From contig DASYCO010000052.1 in assembly GCA_036500145.1 (NCBI GenBank), positions 1 to 50,581 on the forward strand: DNA of 50,581 bases, read 5' to 3'. Position 1 is the stretch's first letter. Each line of letters begins with the position of its first letter. Below the pieces are notes generated by a model. It saw nothing but the letters and a program-made list of their open reading frames with translations. It was not told where the DNA came from and did no database searches. The position numbers were made by a program, and so were the translations under genes. The stretch is from CAMAVH01 sp036500145. Lineage in GTDB: Bacteria; Pseudomonadota; Alphaproteobacteria; SMXQ01. Of the stretch, positions 41,414 through 50,581 are shown in pieces.

Positions 41414-42333
41414 GCGAAATCAAAGACCCGCGCGGCGTCTATTCCGCCGTGCTGACGCCCTTCGCCGACGACCTCTCGGTCGACCTCCCCGCCTGGCTGA
41501 CCCATTGCCGCTGGCTGATGGCGAACGGCTGCGACGGCATCGCGGCGCTCGGCACCACCGGCGAGGCCAATTCCATCTCCCTGGCCGAACGGCTGGACAT
41601 GCTCGACGCGCTGGCCGGGGCCGGCATCGTCGGCGAGAAGCTGATCCTCGGCACCGGCTCCTGCGCCCTGCCAGACGCGGTGACGCTGACCAGGCGCGCG
41701 CTCGAGCTCGACTCGCCGCATGTGCTGGCGCTGCCGCCGTTCTACTTCAAGAACCCGAGCGAAGACGGGCTCTACGCCTATTACGCCGGGCTGATCGACC
41801 GCGTCGCCGACGCGCGGCTGCGGCTTTACCTCTATCACATCCCGCAGACCTCGGCGGTGCCGATCCCGCACAGCCTGATCCTGCGGCTGCGCAAGGACTA
41901 CGGGCCCATTCTCGCCGGCGCCAAGGACAGCTCCTTCGACTTCGCCAACATGCAGGCGATGCTGAAGCTGGTGCCCGACTTCCGCCTGTTCTCCGGCACC
42001 GAGACGCTGCTGCTGCCGACCCTCGAAGCCGGCGGCGTCGGCTGCATCACGGCGGGCAGCAACGTCTTTCCCGCCGCCACCGCCAAGGCCTATGCGCTCT
42101 GGCAGTCGGAAGGGGCCAGCCCCGCAGCACAGCAGGCGCAGGCCGAGCTGACCGCCCTGCGCCTGTCGCTCGACGGCGCGCCGCAGATCCCGACGCTGAA
42201 GGCGCTGATCAAACGCGCGCGCAAGGATTCCGCCTGGAAGCCGCGTCCGCCGTTCCTCGCGCTCGACGAGGCGGCGACCGACGCGGCGATCAAGCGCGCC
42301 GTCAGCCTCGACCTCGCCACCTTGAAGCCATGA
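41410..42333 (+). CDS. DapA-family (dihydrodipicolinate synthase-like) lyase
   Basis: A 307-residue TIM-barrel Schiff-base lyase. GTTGEANSIS carries the phosphate/carboxylate-binding loop, Tyr142 is in LRLYLYHIPQTS and the Schiff-base lysine is Lys172 in LAGAKDSSFDF. It lacks the fully canonical DapA neighbours, so it could be any family member (2-keto-3-deoxy sugar acid or other aldolase) as well as DapA. The ATGA overlap with the preceding gene and another ATGA with the following gene suggest a three-gene operon. Confidence 0.85.
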   Translation: MSEIKDPRGVYSAVLTPFADDLSVDLPAWLTHCRWLMANGCDGIAALGTTGEANSISLAERLDMLDALAGAGIVGEKLILGTGSCALPDAVTLTRRALELDSPHVLALPPFYFKNPSEDGLYAYYAGLIDRVADARLRLYLYHIPQTSAVPIPHSLILRLRKDYGPILAGAKDSSFDFANMQAMLKLVPDFRLFSGTETLLLPTLEAGGVGCITAGSNVFPAATAKAYALWQSEGASPAAQQAQAELTALRLSLDGAPQIPTLKALIKRARKDSAWKPRPPFLALDEAATDAAIKRAVSLDLATLKP

Positions 42334-43064
42334 ACTTCTTCGCGCGCCTGAAGAAGAAGAAAGCCCCCGCCACCCACACGGCGCAGATCGAGACGCCGCA
42401 CGGCTCCGTCACCCTGCAGGCCAAGCGCAGCCGGCGCGCGCGCCGCATGACTTTGCGCATCGACGCCGGCAACGACTGCGCGATCCTGGTGCTGCCGACT
42501 TACGTGGCGCTCGCCGAAGGCCTCGCCTTCGCGCGCAGCAAGGCCGACTGGCTGCACAGCAAGCTCGCCGAACTGCCCGAGCGCCAGAGTTTCGCCGACG
42601 GCGCGGTGCTGCAGGTGCTGGGCCGCGCCGTGACCATCCGCCACGAGCCGGGCCTCGGCGCCCGGGTCGTCGAAGAGAACGGCATTTTAAGAGTCGGCGG
42701 CGACGCCGACCTGCTGCGCGGCCGCGTGCTGCGCTGGCTCAAGCTGGCGGCGCGCAAGGCGCTGGCCGAGCGCGCGACCGAGCGCGCCGCCCAGATCGGC
42801 CGCAAGCACAGCCGCGTCACGCTGCGCGATTCGCGCACGCGCTGGGGCAGCTGCTCGAGCGACGGCAACCTGTCGTTCTGCTGGCGCCTGGTGCTGGCTC
42901 CGCCCGACGTGTTCGACTATGTCGTGAGCCACGAGGTCGCCCATCTCGCCGAGATGAACCACGGGCCGCGCTTCTGGGAGATCGTCGCGCAACTGACGCC
43001 CCATGCCGAGGCGGCCAAGCGCTGGCTCACCGACAACGGCGCGGCGCTGCAGCGCCAAGGCTAA
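42330..43064 (+). CDS. YgjP-like metallopeptidase-fold protein (M48/SprT-like, DUF45)
   Basis: A 244-residue protein. It has the zinc-site motif SHEVAHLAEMNHGPRFWEIV (HExxH, then His of MNH) and the family hallmark DSRTRWGSCSSDGNLSFCW. These are typical of the YgjP/DUF45 family of predicted zinc metallopeptidases. It begins ATGA on the lyase gene stop; a longer in-frame reading from 41505 runs out of frame through that gene. It ends 3 bases before the convergent penicillin-binding protein gene. Confidence 0.9.
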   Translation: MNFFARLKKKKAPATHTAQIETPHGSVTLQAKRSRRARRMTLRIDAGNDCAILVLPTYVALAEGLAFARSKADWLHSKLAELPERQSFADGAVLQVLGRAVTIRHEPGLGARVVEENGILRVGGDADLLRGRVLRWLKLAARKALAERATERAAQIGRKHSRVTLRDSRTRWGSCSSDGNLSFCWRLVLAPPDVFDYVVSHEVAHLAEMNHGPRFWEIVAQLTPHAEAAKRWLTDNGAALQRQG

Positions 43065-43067
43065 GAT

Positions 43068-45302
43068 CTAGCGGTCAGGCCTGTCCGACGGATAGGTGTA
43101 GCGCACCGTCGGCGGCGACGGGCGCTTCGGCTTCTCGCCGTTCGACGAGCCCGAATTGCCCAGCGACATGACGCTGCCGAACAGATTGTCCCACAGCGAG
43201 CCCGACGAGCGTTCCGGCTGCGCCGCCTGCACAGGGGCCGGCGCCGGGTTGTAGGCGTCGGCCATCGCGGCGCTGGAGCCGACGTCGCGCACCGGCAGGC
43301 CTTCGTTGGCCGTCAGCATCACGTCATGCCAGAGCTGTGCCGGCAGGCCGCCTCCGGCCACGCGCTTCATCGGCGTGCGGTCGTCGTTGCCGAGCCAGAC
43401 GCCGGTCACGTAGTCGGCGCTGTAGCCGAGGAACCAGGCGTCGCGGTAGTCCTCGTTGGTGCCGGTCTTGCCGTAGACGGGCCGGCCGATCTTGGCGGCG
43501 CGGCCCGTGCCGTAGTCGACCACCGCGCCCAGCATGCGGTCCATGTCGGAGAGCATGTTCGGGCTCATGCGCAGGCCGGGGCCGGAGCCGACGCGCTGGT
43601 AGACGACGTTGCCGGCGGTGTCGCGCACTTCGGTGACGGCGTAGGGCCACACGCCGGCGCCTTCGTTGGCGAAGGCGGCGTAGGCGGAGGTCATCTCCAT
43701 CAGCGTGACTTCGCTGGCGCCGAGCGCCAGGCCCGCTTCGCGCTTGAGCGGCGAGGTGATGCCGAGGCGGCGCGCCCACTGGATGACGCGGTCGACGCCG
43801 ACCTGCTGCAGCACGCGCACGGCCACCGTGTTGATCGAATAGGCGACGGCCTGCTCCATCGTCACCGGGCCGCGGAAGGCGGCTTCGGAATTGCGCGGCT
43901 TGTAGTCGCCGACGGCGATGGGCTCGTCGACGAAGCCCGAGTCCGGCGTCAGGCCGGCGTCGAGCGCCGCCGCGTAGACGAAGAGCTTGAAGGAGGAGCC
44001 GGGCTGGCGCAGCGCGCGGGTCGCGCGGTTGAACTGGCTTTCGCCGTAGTCGACGCCGCCGGCCATGGCGCGCACGGCGCCGGCCGGGTCCATGACCACC
44101 ACAGCGCCCTGCTCGACGTTGAACTTCTGGCCGTTGGTCTTGATCGTCTGGGCGAGCTTCTGCTCGGCGGCGCGCTGGATCTTCACGTCGAGGGTCGTCT
44201 GCACCACCACGTCGGCGGTGACGCCGCCGATGTAGCCATTGACCTGGTCGAGCGCCCAGTCGGCGAAGTAGCGCCCCACCCGGTCGGCCTGGCGCGCCAG
44301 CTTCAGCGGCGCCGCCTTGGCGGCGGCGGCCTCGGTCTTGGTGATGAAGCCCGATTCGGCCATGGCGTTGAGCACCACGTCGGCGCGGCGCTCGGCGCGC
44401 GCCTGGTCGCGCGTCGGCGCGTAGCGCGACGGCGCCTGCAGCAGGCCCGCCAGCACGGCCGCCTCGGGCAGCGTCAGGTCCTGCACCTTCTTGTCGAAGT
44501 AGCGCTCGGACGCGGCGGCGACGCCGAAGGTGCCGGCGCCGAGATAGACGCGGTTGAGATAGAGCGTCAGCAGCTCGTCCTTGCTGTAGTGGCTCTCCAG
44601 CCAGAAGGCCATGAGCATTTCCTGGATCTTGCGCTTGAGCGTGCGCTCCGGCGTGAGGAACAGGTTCTTGGCGAGCTGCTGCGTGATGGTCGAGCCGCCC
44701 TGCGACACGCCGCCCGAGCGCAGGTTGACGAAGACGGCGCGCAGCAGGCCGAGCGGGTCGACGCCGAAATGGCTGTAGAAGCGCCGGTCCTCGATGGCCA
44801 TGACGGCTTCGGGCAGGTAGGGCGACATGTCCTTCACCGGCACCGGCGGGCCGGAGGTGTCGCCGAAATAGGCGAAGGGCGTGCCGTCGCGCGCCAGCAG
44901 GGTGACCGCCGGCCGCTTGGCGAGCTGCGGGATGCCGTCCATGCGCGGCATGTCGTAGGCGTACCAGCCGACGATGCCCGCCACCACCAAGGTGCCCCAG
45001 ACGCCGGCGATCAAGCCCCACTTGGCGAGGCCGAAGAGGATGCGGCGGCCCGTCGAGCGCTTGGCGGCGGAGGCCTTCTTCTTGCGCGGCTTGAACAGGC
45101 CGGCCAGCAGGCCGCCGTCGAACAGCCCGCCGCCGCCACGCTTGCCGGAGCCGCCGCGTCCCGAACCGTCTCGGCCCGAGCCGCCGTTGCCCGATCCGCC
45201 CGAGCCGCTCTTCTTGCGCGGGCGCGGGTCGCGGTCGTCCGGACCGCCGGACGGACGTTCGGAGGGGGCGGAGTAACGCGAAGGTTTGCGACGGTTCGCC
45301 AT
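43068..45302 (-). CDS. Class A penicillin-binding protein 1A (peptidoglycan glycosyltransferase/transpeptidase)
   Basis: A 744-residue inner-membrane enzyme. The N-terminus is a basic, glycine/serine-rich cytoplasmic tail with a GSGG-type repeat (about 32-59), then a membrane segment (about 91-115). The glycosyltransferase 51 domain has Glu171 in AIEDRRFYSHFG and QGGSTITQQLAKNLF. The transpeptidase has Ser436 (SSFK), SIN at 489-491 and KTG at 612-614. It builds and cross-links peptidoglycan. It is 207 bases downstream of gyrB on the same strand. Confidence 0.95.
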   Translation of the reverse strand: MANRRKPSRYSAPSERPSGGPDDRDPRPRKKSGSGGSGNGGSGRDGSGRGGSGKRGGGGLFDGGLLAGLFKPRKKKASAAKRSTGRRILFGLAKWGLIAGVWGTLVVAGIVGWYAYDMPRMDGIPQLAKRPAVTLLARDGTPFAYFGDTSGPPVPVKDMSPYLPEAVMAIEDRRFYSHFGVDPLGLLRAVFVNLRSGGVSQGGSTITQQLAKNLFLTPERTLKRKIQEMLMAFWLESHYSKDELLTLYLNRVYLGAGTFGVAAASERYFDKKVQDLTLPEAAVLAGLLQAPSRYAPTRDQARAERRADVVLNAMAESGFITKTEAAAAKAAPLKLARQADRVGRYFADWALDQVNGYIGGVTADVVVQTTLDVKIQRAAEQKLAQTIKTNGQKFNVEQGAVVVMDPAGAVRAMAGGVDYGESQFNRATRALRQPGSSFKLFVYAAALDAGLTPDSGFVDEPIAVGDYKPRNSEAAFRGPVTMEQAVAYSINTVAVRVLQQVGVDRVIQWARRLGITSPLKREAGLALGASEVTLMEMTSAYAAFANEGAGVWPYAVTEVRDTAGNVVYQRVGSGPGLRMSPNMLSDMDRMLGAVVDYGTGRAAKIGRPVYGKTGTNEDYRDAWFLGYSADYVTGVWLGNDDRTPMKRVAGGGLPAQLWHDVMLTANEGLPVRDVGSSAAMADAYNPAPAPVQAAQPERSSGSLWDNLFGSVMSLGNSGSSNGEKPKRPSPPTVRYTYPSDRPDR

Positions 45303-45440
45303 GGCGGCGATGAGCCTATCAAATGGGGGGCAGGCGGCTGTCTAGAAGCCGTTTATGGCGAGGTTGTGGCACACCGCGCCGGCCGGATGAAGAAGCCGAT
45401 GCCCCGTCACGAAAAGGACACGGGCGCCCTTGGGAGAACT

Positions 45441-45474
45441 GCGCCGGCAGGGGAAAGTTCCCCCGCACCGGCGC
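45441..45474 (-). terminator. GC-rich hairpin downstream of gyrB
   Basis: GCGCCGG (45441-45447) pairs with CCGGCGC (45468-45474), and an inner GGGGAA/TTCCCC (45450-45463) extends the stem. It follows the gyrB stop at 45510 by about 35 bases. No U-run follows on the minus strand, so it is a hairpin end site or a weak terminator rather than a textbook one. Confidence 0.38.
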
Positions 45475-45509
45475 CATTCGAAGGCCCCCCATCAGATATC
45501 GGGGCCGCC

Positions 45510-47969
<2,460 letters not shown>

Positions 47970-48024
47970 GGTCATCTCTCTCGGCGGTGATCCGCCCAAA
48001 AACTCACGCGATCAAAAACAAAAC

Positions 48025-49236
48025 TTACGCCGCGCGAACAACGGTCGCGGCGGCGACACGAAACATCTGGGCCTGCTCGCCGAGCGGGGCGAACAGCGCC
48101 GCGTCGGTGCCCGTCATCCAGGCCTGCACGCCGAGCGCCGCGATCTCGGCGAACAGCGCGCGGCGGTGGGCCTCGTCCAAGTGCGCGGCGACCTCGTCCA
48201 TCAGCAGGATCGGCGCCGCGCCGCGCAGCCGCGCCTGCAGCCGCAGGTTGGCCAGCACGATGCCGGTGAGCAGCGCCTTCTGCTCGCCGGTCGAGCAGAG
48301 ATGCGCCGGCATGCGCCGCGCCGCGTGGGTCACGGCGAGATCGCTGCGATGCGGGCCATAGCCGGCACCGCCCGTCTCGGCGTCGTGGCCGCGGGCGCTC
48401 GCCAGCGCCGCCATCAGCCGCTCCTCGCAGGCAAGCGCCGGGCTTTCGCCGAGCCAGCGCTCCATCTCGCCTTCGATGGCGATCTCGGCGGTCGGGAAGG
48501 GCCCAAGCCCCTCTCCCATCGCCATGTTCAGGGCCGACACCGTCTCCAGGCGCGCCGCGGCGATCGCCACCGCGCGCTCGGCCATGGCCTGCTCCAGCGC
48601 CGTCAGCCAATGCGGATCGACGCCGCGGCCCTCGCCCACGGCCGCATGGCCGTATTTTTCACGAGCGCCGCGCAGAAGCTTGGCGCGCTCGCGCATGGCG
48701 CGCTCGTAGGCCGTGATGCGCCCGGCATGGGCCGGATCGAGCCCGAAGACCAGGCGGTCGAGGAAACGCCGGCGGCCGGCCGTGCCCTCGACGAACAGGC
48801 GATCCATCGCCGGAGTGAGCCACAGCACGCTCATCACTTCGCCGAGCGTCGAAGCGCCTTTGGCCGGCTGGCCGTCGAGCCGCACCAGGCGCTTCTCGGC
48901 GCGGCGCTCGAATTCGCCTTCGTCCTCGGCGCCGCCATTGCCTGAGGCCGGATCGCGGCCGGTGCCGACGGCGATCTCGCCGTCCGGCGTCGCGATCGTT
49001 GCGGCCACCGCCCATGCTCCATTCGAATGGGCGCTATTGGGCCGCTCGCTGTGCAGGCGGTCCACTTCGGCGAGCCGCGCGTTGCGCAGGCCGCGCCCGG
49101 GCGCCAGGAAGGAGATCGCCTCCAGCAGATTGGTCTTGCCGGCGCCGTTAGGCCCGACGAGCACCACGCTGCGGCCATCGGTCTCGAGGCGCAGCATCGC
49201 GTAGCAACGGTAGTCGGTCAGCGCCAGGCGAGTCAC
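48025..49236 (-). CDS. recF: DNA replication and repair protein RecF
   Basis: A 403-residue SMC-like ATPase with Walker A GPNGAGKTN, ABC signature STGEQKALL and Walker B PILLMDEVAAHLD. It loads RecA at gaps with RecO and RecR. GTG start at 49236, just before MTRLALTDYRCYAMLRLET. The linker near residues 90-120 is a little long (GTGRDPASGNGGAEDEGEFE). It lies between dnaN and gyrB, the standard order near an origin. Confidence 0.96.
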   Translation of the reverse strand: MTRLALTDYRCYAMLRLETDGRSVVLVGPNGAGKTNLLEAISFLAPGRGLRNARLAEVDRLHSERPNSAHSNGAWAVAATIATPDGEIAVGTGRDPASGNGGAEDEGEFERRAEKRLVRLDGQPAKGASTLGEVMSVLWLTPAMDRLFVEGTAGRRRFLDRLVFGLDPAHAGRITAYERAMRERAKLLRGAREKYGHAAVGEGRGVDPHWLTALEQAMAERAVAIAAARLETVSALNMAMGEGLGPFPTAEIAIEGEMERWLGESPALACEERLMAALASARGHDAETGGAGYGPHRSDLAVTHAARRMPAHLCSTGEQKALLTGIVLANLRLQARLRGAAPILLMDEVAAHLDEAHRRALFAEIAALGVQAWMTGTDAALFAPLGEQAQMFRVAAATVVRAA

Positions 49237-49354
49237 CGCGAACCGCGCGCGGCGCGGCTGCGCTACAGGACCGGAGCCCGGAATCGCGGCGGATGGCAGG
49301 GGCGCGTGCAGTTCTCGACCCTCCTGGGATTGCCTGGCGGGGCCGGAGCCCGCC

Positions 49355-50470
49355 TCAGACCCGCATCGGCATGAGGACGTAGAGCGCCGCGGCGTCGTCC
49401 ACGTCGCGCACCAACGTCGGCGACGCGCCGTCGGCCATGGTGAATTGGACGCTTTCGCCCGCGATGCGCTCGGTGATGTCGAGCAGGTAGCGCGAGTTGA
49501 AGCCGATCTCGAGCGGTTCGGCGTCGAAGCTCACTTCCAGCTCCTCCACGGCGCTGCCGTTATCCAAGCTGGTGGCGGAGAGCGTCAGGGCGCCCTTGCC
49601 GACGGCCAGCTTCACGGCGCGCGACTTCTCGGTCGAAATGGTCGACACGCGGTCGACGGCGGCGGCGAAAGCCTTGCAGGGCACTTCGAGCAGCTTGTCG
49701 TTGCCCGACGGAATGACGCGCTCGTAATCGGGGAAGGTGCCGTCGATCAGCTTGGAGGTCATCGCGGCGTCGCCGAAGGAGAAGCGGATCTTGGTGTCCG
49801 ACAGGGACAGCTCGACGTTGCCGTCGGATTCGTCGAGCAGCTTGCGCAGCTCGGCGACGGTCTTGCGCGGAATGATGATGCCCGGCATGTCCGCCGCGCC
49901 CTTGGGCAGCGGCACCTGGAAACGGGCCAGACGATGGCCGTCGGTCGCCACGGCGCGCAGCACGCCGCCGGCTTCCTTGGTGGCATGCAGGTAGATGCCG
50001 TTCAGGTAGTAGCGCGTCTCCTCCGTCGAGATGGCGAAGCGCGTGTGGTCGATCAGGCCCTTGAGTTCCTCGGCCGTGACCGTGAACTCGTGCGGCAGCT
50101 TGTCCTTGGTCATCACCGGGAAATCGGCCGGCGGCAAGCATTGTAGGGTGAAGACCGAGCGCCCGGCGCGGATCGTCAGGGGCGCGTTCTCGCCCTTCTG
50201 GGCCAGTTCGACCTGGGCGCCGTCCGGCAGCTTGCGGGCGATGTCGTAGAGCGTGTGGGCCGCCGCTGTGGTGGCCCCCGCCGTCGCCACCTGGGCGTCG
50301 ACCGCCTCGGCGATGGCGAGATCCATGTCGGTCGCCGTCAGCTTGAGCTTGCCCGATTGGGCCTCGAGCAGGACGTTCGACAGGATCGGAATGGTATTGC
50401 GGCGTTCGACGACGCTTTGGACATGGCCGAGGGCGCGCAGAAGAGCGGCGCGTTCGATGGTCAGTTTCAT
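49355..50470 (-). CDS. dnaN: DNA polymerase III subunit beta (sliding clamp)
   Basis: A 371-residue clamp protein. It starts MKLTIERAALLRALGHVQSV, has TIPILSNVLLEAQSGKLKL, RAVATDGHRLARFQVPLP and FNSRYLLDITERI, and ends YVLMPMRV, the classical C-terminus. It forms the ring that holds the polymerase on DNA. dnaA is expected just beyond the right edge; the last 111 bases hold no visible gene. A weak intergenic stretch (118 bases) separates it from recF. Confidence 0.98.
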   Translation of the reverse strand: MKLTIERAALLRALGHVQSVVERRNTIPILSNVLLEAQSGKLKLTATDMDLAIAEAVDAQVATAGATTAAAHTLYDIARKLPDGAQVELAQKGENAPLTIRAGRSVFTLQCLPPADFPVMTKDKLPHEFTVTAEELKGLIDHTRFAISTEETRYYLNGIYLHATKEAGGVLRAVATDGHRLARFQVPLPKGAADMPGIIIPRKTVAELRKLLDESDGNVELSLSDTKIRFSFGDAAMTSKLIDGTFPDYERVIPSGNDKLLEVPCKAFAAAVDRVSTISTEKSRAVKLAVGKGALTLSATSLDNGSAVEELEVSFDAEPLEIGFNSRYLLDITERIAGESVQFTMADGASPTLVRDVDDAAALYVLMPMRV

Positions 50471-50581
50471 GATTCGGAGCGCTGAAAAAGGATCAAGGGG
50501 TCGGGTTCCTGCCGTCAGTTCCCGCCGCGCGACGCGTCGGCCGGGCCGGCATGTGGATCCTGCGCAGCGCCCCGGGAAACC

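Overview
The window looks like a piece of an alphaproteobacterial chromosome, probably from the Rhodospirillales; no genus can be assigned from sequence alone. The basis is a high GC content (about two thirds by eye), dnaN, recF and gyrB in a row at the right edge as near many chromosomal origins, a cobalamin gene set of the kind found in Rhodospirillaceae-like genomes, and many tightly packed genes joined by ATGA or TAATG stop/start overlaps.

Layout. (1) 1-17264, minus strand: one very compact polysaccharide operon. In transcription order it holds a Wzx-like flippase, an unknown polytopic protein, a HAD phosphatase-UbiA prenyltransferase fusion, a GtrA-family protein, DprE1-like and DprE2-like oxidoreductases, two large polytopic proteins that look like GT-C glycosyltransferases, an FkbM methyltransferase, a GT4 glycosyltransferase, a Wzy-like polymerase, two more GT4 enzymes, a SAM methyltransferase and a WcaI-like glycosyltransferase cut by the left edge. 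(2) 17486-18265: a PPP-family phosphatase. (3) 18513-21335, plus strand: the WcaJ-like initiating sugar-phosphate transferase and an O-antigen ligase/polymerase. (4) 21320-28110, minus strand: secreted unknown protein, outer-membrane beta-barrel, Wza-like export lipoprotein, then after an AT-rich promoter region the Wzc-like tyrosine kinase and a small membrane-anchored protein. (5) 28427-32091, plus strand: a type I secretion ABC transporter and its HlyD-like adaptor. (6) 32135-38276: cobalamin genes cobT, cobS, cobC, cobU, cobD/cbiB, cbiX and cobA. (7) 38286-40724: a cytochrome bd-type quinol oxidase. (8) 40934-45302: a YcgN-like protein, a DapA-family lyase, a YgjP-like metalloprotein and a class A penicillin-binding protein. 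(9) 45510-50470: gyrB, recF, dnaN, all minus strand.

How the genes fit together. Sections 1-4 contain every part of a Wzx/Wzy-dependent extracellular polysaccharide pathway: lipid-linked initiation (WcaJ), chain building (several GT4 enzymes), flipping (Wzx), polymerisation (Wzy), length control and export (Wzc, Wza, beta-barrel).

The most notable part is 10725-14636. It carries the steps of decaprenylphosphoryl-D-arabinose synthesis best known from mycobacteria: a DPPR-synthase-type UbiA fused to a phosphatase, a DprE1/DprE2 epimerase pair, and a GtrA protein in the same relative position as mycobacterial Rv3789. Two GT-C-like proteins follow directly. I infer that this bacterium makes a polyprenyl-phosphate-linked D-arabinofuranose donor and uses it outside the cytoplasmic membrane to decorate or build a surface glycan.
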